Assembly (NCBI GenBank): GCA_025937085.1
Contig: JAICSC010000003.1
Span: 1 to 37,358 of the forward strand
Reading direction: 5' to 3'
DNA from: Nocardioides sp.
GTDB lineage: Bacteria; Actinomycetota; Actinomycetes; Propionibacteriales; Nocardioidaceae
Length of the DNA stretch: 37,358 nt
The notes below the pieces were generated by a model. The model saw only the letters and a program-made list of their open reading frames with translations. It was not told the DNA's origin and did not search any database. Position 1 is the first letter of the stretch; every line of letters starts with the position of its first letter. Made by a program: the position numbers and the translations under genes. Positions 33,428 through 37,358 of the stretch are shown here, in pieces.

Positions 33428-34525
33428 GTGATCGTCGAGGCCGTCGAGATCCGCGTGGTCGACATCCCGCTGAAGCAGCCGTTCCGCACCTCGCAAAGCA
33501 TCCAGCACTCGCGACGAGCGCTGCTGGCGCGGGTGATAACCGACGCGGCCGAGGGTTGGGCGGACGTGAACGTCGAGGACGAGCCGATCTTCGGCCACGA
33601 GTTCCTCTCCGCGACCTGGGCGGCGCTCGAGGAGCTGTTGGTCCCCCAGCTGCTGGCCGGCCCGGCGAGCGCGCCCCTGGCCGCCGCGCGGATGTCGCGG
33701 GTGGTCGGACACCCGGCGGCCAAGGCGGGACTCGAGATGGCTCTCCTGGACGCCGAGCTGCGGGCATCTGGGATGTCGCTGCGCCGCTACCTCGGCGGCA
33801 CCCGCGACCGCGTCCCGGTCGGTGTCTCAGTCGGAATCACCGACACCCTGGCCGAGCTCCTGACCACCGTCACGGAGTACGTCGACGAGGGCTACCCACG
33901 GATCAAGCTCAAGGTCCAGCCCGGCTGGGACCGCGAGCCGATCGCCGCGGTGCGCGCCGAGTTCGGCGCCGAACTTGCCCTCCAGGTGGACGGGAACGGC
34001 GCATACAGCAGCGCCGACCTCCTGCACGTCTCCGGCTGGGACGAGTTCGGCCTGGAGATGATCGAGCAGCCCTTCCCGGCCCACGACCTGCTCAGCCACG
34101 CCCGGCTCGACGCCCGCATCTCCACCCCGGTGTGCCTGGACGAGTCGATCGGCTCCGCGACGGAAGCCGCCGCCGCGATCGCGTCGGGCGCGTGCCGAGT
34201 GGTCAACATCAAGCCCGGCCGGGTGGGCGGCTACCTGGAGGCGCGTCGCATTCACGACGTGTGCGACGCGCTCAGCGTGCCGGTCTGGTGCGGAGGCATG
34301 CTGGAGTCGGGTGTCGGCAGGGCAGCGAACCTGGCCCTCGCGTCGCTGCCGAACTTCCGGTTTCCCGGGGACATCTCTGCCACGTCCCGCTACTTCGCCG
34401 AGGACATCTGCCCACCCTTCGTCCTGCACGACGGCATGCTCGACGTCCCCGACAAACCGGGGATCGGGGTCGACGTCGACCCCGATGTCCTCGATCGGTT
34501 CACCTCCCGGCGCCTTCTTCAGTGA
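33428..34525 (+). CDS. Enolase-superfamily enzyme, N-succinylamino-acid racemase / o-succinylbenzoate synthase type
   Basis: A 365-residue enzyme of the muconate-lactonising subgroup. General acid/base lysines are Lys160 and Lys162 ('IKLKV') and Lys262 ('NIKPGRVGG'). Metal ligands are Asp188 ('VDGNGAY'), Glu213 ('MIEQPF') and Asp238 ('CLDESI'). 'WCGGMLESGVGRAANLALASLPNFRFPGDISATSRYF' is the NSAR/OSBS family hallmark. OSBS acts in menaquinone synthesis; NSAR interconverts N-succinyl-D- and L-amino acids, and many members do both. With no other men genes in the window and a GNAT and two deacylases nearby, NSAR is favoured. Start is GTG 33428 with GGAG five bases upstream; GTG 33416 is an alternative. 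Confidence 0.88.
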   Translation: MIVEAVEIRVVDIPLKQPFRTSQSIQHSRRALLARVITDAAEGWADVNVEDEPIFGHEFLSATWAALEELLVPQLLAGPASAPLAAARMSRVVGHPAAKAGLEMALLDAELRASGMSLRRYLGGTRDRVPVGVSVGITDTLAELLTTVTEYVDEGYPRIKLKVQPGWDREPIAAVRAEFGAELALQVDGNGAYSSADLLHVSGWDEFGLEMIEQPFPAHDLLSHARLDARISTPVCLDESIGSATEAAAAIASGACRVVNIKPGRVGGYLEARRIHDVCDALSVPVWCGGMLESGVGRAANLALASLPNFRFPGDISATSRYFAEDICPPFVLHDGMLDVPDKPGIGVDVDPDVLDRFTSRRLLQ

Positions 34526-34628
34526 CGGGACGCGGCGTCCGGCGCTCGAGAGGGCAGGAACCGCTCGAGCTTTGACTGGTGATTCGCCGGAGGGTGCCCC
34601 TGGCTCAAAATGGGACGCTGCCGATTGC

Positions 34629-34673
34629 GCCGACAGCCGGCGAAAAGACGTACCTCATCGCGGATGAGCGGTC
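34629..34673 (-). repeat. 45-bp dispersed repeat, copy 2 (inverted)
   Basis: The reverse complement GACCGCTCATCCGCGATGAG and the following 25 bases match 2398-2442 at about 38 of 45 positions. It contains the hairpin CTCATC-GCG-GATGAG (34654-34668), which may act as a terminator between the convergent NSAR and Nudix genes. Confidence 0.6.
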
Positions 34674-34675
34674 GC

Positions 34676-35170
34676 TCAGATCTCTACGGGGTAGCGACCC
34701 GCTGGCTCGCCGAGTAGCTCCCGGAGCAGGGCCGGTAGGTGCCGAGGACGGAACTCCTCGGGACCCGCCATGCCGTCCATCTCTGTGAGCGTCCACCACT
34801 TGAACTCCGTGATGCCTTCGCCCGCCAGTAGGTGGCCAGCCGAGTCTCCTTTCGCCATGAAGGCGTCGCACCGAACGACGAAGTAGTCGTGGATTGCGCC
34901 GTCCCACCCTTTGGCGTAGGTCGGTGAGACCACCTCTTGATGCCACACATGCCGGACCTCGTCAGCACTTGCCCGGTATCCGACTTCTTCGATCAGTTCC
35001 CGCACAACAGCCTCGACCGGCGTCTCGCCGACCTCCAGTCCGCCGCCAGGCGGGGCCCAGATCACCTCGCCGATGTGCCGGGAAGTCAGGTCATGCCTCG
35101 CCAGCAGAAGGCGATTGTCCGCGTCCAAAAGCAGGGCGCGCGCAGTATGACGCAGGCGCAATGGCGACAT
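34676..35170 (-). CDS. Nudix hydrolase
   Basis: A 164-residue pyrophosphohydrolase. The Nudix box is complete: 'GGGLEVGETPVEAVVRELIEEVGY' (G x5 E x7 REUxEExGU), with the Mg-binding glutamates in 'RELIEE'. The N-terminal strand 'RHTARALLLDADNRLLLARHDL' and 'GEVIWAPPGGGLE' are typical. The substrate (nucleoside diphosphate derivative, NDP-sugar or oxidised nucleotide) cannot be told from the sequence. Start is ATG 35170 by homology; no strong ribosome-binding site is seen. It lies divergent from the GrpB-family gene. Confidence 0.9.
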   Translation of the reverse strand: MSPLRLRHTARALLLDADNRLLLARHDLTSRHIGEVIWAPPGGGLEVGETPVEAVVRELIEEVGYRASADEVRHVWHQEVVSPTYAKGWDGAIHDYFVVRCDAFMAKGDSAGHLLAGEGITEFKWWTLTEMDGMAGPEEFRPRHLPALLRELLGEPAGRYPVEI

Positions 35171-35374
35171 GGCGTGAGCGTAACGAGGCGGCCAGATAGA
35201 CGACTCGGTGCAACTCACGCACATCGGCACGAGCGAGCACAGGACGGAGGCGCTGTGTTTACCGCTCATCGCCGGCATGTGCGTGCGACCGGATCGCGGG
35301 ACGAGCGGTTGCTTTTGGCGACAGTCGCCATTGAACAGTTCCCTTTGAGCGGTAGTGGTGTAGAACTTCTGGCC

Positions 35375-35944
35375 GTGACCGCACCTCGCCGCATCGTCAT
35401 TCAGCCGTACATCGAGCAGTGGCCGTCTGAGTTCGCCGTGGTGAGGGACCTTCTGCGCGAGGCCCTGGGAGATGTGGCGGATCGGATCGACCACATCGGT
35501 TCAACCTCGGTGCCTGGACTCGCGGCCAAAGACGTCATCGACGTGCAGGTCGGCGTTGCGGACCTGGAAGACCGCCGGCTGGTGCCCGCCTTCGAACGAC
35601 TTGGGGCGACGGCGACCGACATCACCAGTGACCACGTGCCGCCTGGCGACCAGAGCGGGCCTGTCGCCTGGGAGAAGCGCTACTTCCGTCCTCCTGCTTC
35701 CTGGCGGGCAACGCACCTGCACGTCCGCGAGACTGGGCGGCCGAACTTTCGATACGCGCTTCTGTTCCGAGACTACCTGCGTCACTCCGCAGTCGCTGCC
35801 GGTGCGTATGCCCAGGTAAAGGTGGCACTCGCCCGCCTGCACCCAGACGACGCGGAGGCGTACTACGACGTGAAGGACCCTGTCTGCGATCTGATCATGG
35901 ACGCCGCCGAGCAGTGGGCAGCCGGGGTGGGTTGGTCTGCATAG
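35375..35944 (+). CDS. GrpB-family protein (UPF0157, nucleotidyltransferase-like)
   Basis: A 189-residue protein beginning 'RIVIQPYIEQWPSEFAVVRDLLREALGDVADRIDHIGSTSVPGLAAKDVIDVQVGV'. The 'HIGSTSVPGLAAKDVIDVQV' stretch is the GrpB signature, resembling the nucleotidyltransferase GS...D.D motif. 'THLHVRETGRPNFRYALLFRDYLR' is also conserved. GrpB domains occur alone or fused to dephospho-CoA kinase; their function is not established. Start taken as GTG 35375, immediately before the conserved part; the longer track ORF is antisense to the Nudix gene. Confidence 0.9.
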   Translation: MTAPRRIVIQPYIEQWPSEFAVVRDLLREALGDVADRIDHIGSTSVPGLAAKDVIDVQVGVADLEDRRLVPAFERLGATATDITSDHVPPGDQSGPVAWEKRYFRPPASWRATHLHVRETGRPNFRYALLFRDYLRHSAVAAGAYAQVKVALARLHPDDAEAYYDVKDPVCDLIMDAAEQWAAGVGWSA

Positions 35945-36140
35945 GTGTCGTACCGCTCACGGCATGAGAGTTACGTTCGAGCCGCACCGACAGCCGGCGG
36001 TATGACCAGCCCTCGAGGTGCTGACGTATCCAGGTGGCGATGGCTGGCGCGCCCATGGTTCCGGTGGCAGCCGCGAGCATGAGTGTCTCTGCTTTGTTGA
36101 CGGTAAAGGTGAGATCGCGTCCGTTGTGGATGCAGGACAC
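35895..36140 (-). CDS. Uncertain small ORF with a ribbon-helix-helix-like segment
   Basis: An 81-residue ORF: 'DLTFTVNKAETLMLAAATGTMGAPAIATWIRQHLEGWSYRRLSVRLERNSHAVSG'. The pattern of a strand followed by two helices ending 'IRQHLEG' is weakly like ribbon-helix-helix/MobC-type domains. Its C-terminal part lies in the dispersed repeat shared with 20676-20730, and it overlaps the end of the GrpB-family gene by 50 bases. It may be a remnant of a mobile-element gene or not a gene at all. Confidence 0.25.
   Translation of the reverse strand: MSCIHNGRDLTFTVNKAETLMLAAATGTMGAPAIATWIRQHLEGWSYRRLSVRLERNSHAVSGTTPMQTNPPRLPTARRRP
35949..36003 (+). repeat. Dispersed repeat, copy resembling 20676-20730
   Basis: ACCGCTCACGGCATGAGAGT and following bases align without gaps to 20676-20730. 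Both lie just beyond gene ends, and both contain a CTCA...TGAG dyad. Confidence 0.45.
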
Positions 36141-36229
36141 CTTGGCGCTGATCGAGCGGGACGGGCCAGCGTATGAAGATCACCATCTTGGAGTAGGTAC
36201 TGCTCAGCCGCAGGCGGTAGCATTTCTCG

Positions 36230-36997
36230 ATGGGTGACCTATCTGCCCCGGCCTCCGACCCTGCCGACAGTCCGCTGGACGTAACGTCGACGAAGGCGGA
36301 CTTGGAGAATGCATTGCGGACGGTGGCCGCCGGCTCTGCTGCAGGTGCCCTGCTCGGAGTACTGGTGGGTGGAGTAGGCGGCCGCTCAGCGATGGCGTTG
36401 CTCGCCGCGCAGAATCCGGAAGACACGGGGAGGATTTCGGACGACGGATTCAGGATCGGGCAGTTCACAGTGGGCGGGACGATTCAACTGCTGGCAGCCA
36501 CCCTCCAACTGGGTTTGGTGGGGGCGTTGATCTACCTCGTCCTTCGGCGGCTGGCCATCGGCCCGCGCTGGCTGCGCGTCGCCTCATTGACCGCAGGGGG
36601 AGCCGTCGTCTTCGAAGCTGCTCTGCTCAATCCCGACGGTGTCGACTTCACCATCCTCGACCCTGACTGGCTTCCGGTTGTCCTGTTCATCATGATCCCG
36701 GCGACATTCGTGCTCCTGCTTTCGCTGCTGGCAGAGCACTGGCTGGCGCCAGACTCCTGGTTCGCCACTGCCCCGCTGCGCCGGGTAGGTGCGGTACTTC
36801 TGGTCTGGATTCCTACAGGTCCACTGCTCGTCCTCTTGGCGGCAGCCCTCGGCGTTGGTGTGATCTGGCGCCGCTTGGTTATCGGGTTCCCCGAACGCGC
36901 GAAGCCCGCCGTCGCGTGGACCGCTCGAGCGCTCGTCGGCATCCTCGGGGTCTTTGCTCTGGTATCCCTTGTCACCAACGTCGATGCTGTCACCTGA
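36230..36997 (+). CDS. Membrane protein of unknown function
   Basis: A 255-residue protein with about six hydrophobic segments (about 28-50, 83-105, 118-134, 145-168, 185-210, 230-250). After TM1 comes a polar stretch 'RSAMALLAAQNPEDTGRISDDGFRIGQFTVGG' that looks conserved-like, then 'TIQLLAATLQLGLVGALIYLVLRRL'. I recognise a style seen in actinobacterial hypothetical membrane proteins but no functional family. It starts at ATG 36230 with no clear Shine-Dalgarno. No operon partner follows in the same direction; 36998-37243 shows no supported gene. Confidence 0.7.
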   Translation: MGDLSAPASDPADSPLDVTSTKADLENALRTVAAGSAAGALLGVLVGGVGGRSAMALLAAQNPEDTGRISDDGFRIGQFTVGGTIQLLAATLQLGLVGALIYLVLRRLAIGPRWLRVASLTAGGAVVFEAALLNPDGVDFTILDPDWLPVVLFIMIPATFVLLLSLLAEHWLAPDSWFATAPLRRVGAVLLVWIPTGPLLVLLAAALGVGVIWRRLVIGFPERAKPAVAWTARALVGILGVFALVSLVTNVDAVT

Positions 36998-37243
36998 CGA
37001 CGACAGGCTGACCGCTCCCCCCACTGCCAATGTCCCGAGTTGCACAAGGGCCGTCGGGGCGTCAGAGCGGAACGACACGGGCACCACCGGGCGGTGGCTG
37101 GTGGCCACTGTCGCGGCGAAAAGACGCATCCGCGTGGGTGGTGCTCGAGCGGGCGAATCACGAACGTGACCGTGGGACGGCGGGCATGCGTTGCGACGAC
37201 TTGACCTTCGTCCGGCGGTGGGAGATCGTCCGCGGCGTAGGCC

Positions 37244-37358
37244 TCAGTGGGGCTCCAGGAGCACCGGATGCACTCGGGGATAGCCCTCGGGCAGGACGTA
37301 GAGGCCGTGGACGTCGCGGTAAAGCACTCGCCAGTGCCAGTAGCCGCGGTAGAGGTAC
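37244..37358 (-). CDS. C-terminal fragment of a gene running off the right edge
   Basis: From the window edge the minus strand reads 'YLYRGYWHWRVLYRDVHGLYVLPEGYPRVHPVLLEPH' followed by TGA at 37246-37244, with strong G/C third-codon bias. 37 codons are visible. The aromatic-rich sequence is not enough to identify a family. The ORF track omits it because the start lies outside. Confidence 0.55.
   Translation of the reverse strand, partial: YLYRGYWHWRVLYRDVHGLYVLPEGYPRVHPVLLEPH

Noticed and set aside
33428-34525. Assignment as menC for menaquinone biosynthesis
   Set aside because: Sequence alone does not separate OSBS from NSAR, and no other men gene is in the window; GNAT and D-deacylase neighbours favour NSAR, so no symbol was given.
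33115-34575. 486-residue plus-strand ORF
   Set aside because: Out-of-frame reading over the NSAR-like gene, whose catalytic residues are intact in another frame.

Overview
The window is high-GC DNA (roughly two-thirds G+C, strong G/C third-codon bias, many GTG/TTG starts). The gene families (SARP/BTAD regulator, HutC-type GntR, PucR, MmcQ/YjbR) fit an actinobacterium, most likely of the Nocardioides/Propionibacteriales kind; this placement is inferred from style and family content only. No tRNA, rRNA, CRISPR array or intact mobile element was seen. Most long ORFs in the supplied track are antisense or out-of-frame shadows of real high-GC genes.

Left part (1-13.9 kb), a mixed accessory region. 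A prolyl oligopeptidase runs off the left edge (1-1947, minus). Next comes a leftward group with a possible small ORF, a heavy-metal-associated (HMA) domain protein and a 14-TM drug/H+ antiporter, ending in a strong hairpin. Divergent from it is a 1067-residue AfsR/SARP-like regulator. A membrane-tethered beta-lactamase-fold serine hydrolase and a membrane-tethered alpha/beta hydrolase are divergent from each other. Then come MmcQ/YjbR and a GntR/UTRA regulator. Upstream of that regulator are DasR-like palindromes followed by the tail of an IS110-type transposase, so the original controlled gene seems to have been lost.

Middle part (13.9-21.6 kb). An ABC exporter pair is divergent from a MarR regulator. 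An ArsR regulator is translationally coupled to an SRPBCC (AHSA1-like) gene broken by several frameshifts. A two-component system follows, divergent from a polytopic membrane protein across an intergenic region with a 9-bp inverted repeat. A possible tiny lipoprotein and a frameshifted ankyrin-repeat gene complete this stretch.

Right part (21.6-34.5 kb), the most coherent system. A six-gene leftward operon encodes an N-acyl-D-amino-acid (D-glutamate-like) deacylase, a lipoprotein peptide-binding protein, two Dpp/Opp permeases and two ATPases. Divergent from it is a PucR-family regulator followed by a second, HxH-less D-aminoacylase-family protein. Next are a GNAT protein resembling the acyltransferase known beside N-succinylamino-acid racemase (NSAR), and, divergent from that, an NSAR/OSBS-type enolase-superfamily enzyme. 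Together they look like an import, N-acylation, racemisation and deacylation route for D-amino acids or D-residue peptides such as peptidoglycan fragments. This pathway is inferred.

Right edge (34.5-37.36 kb): a Nudix hydrolase, a GrpB-family protein, an uncertain small ORF, a membrane protein of unknown function, and the C-terminal end of a leftward gene running off the edge. Short dispersed repeats occur at both ends of the window. Several genes carry apparent frameshifts, which may be real decay or assembly errors.
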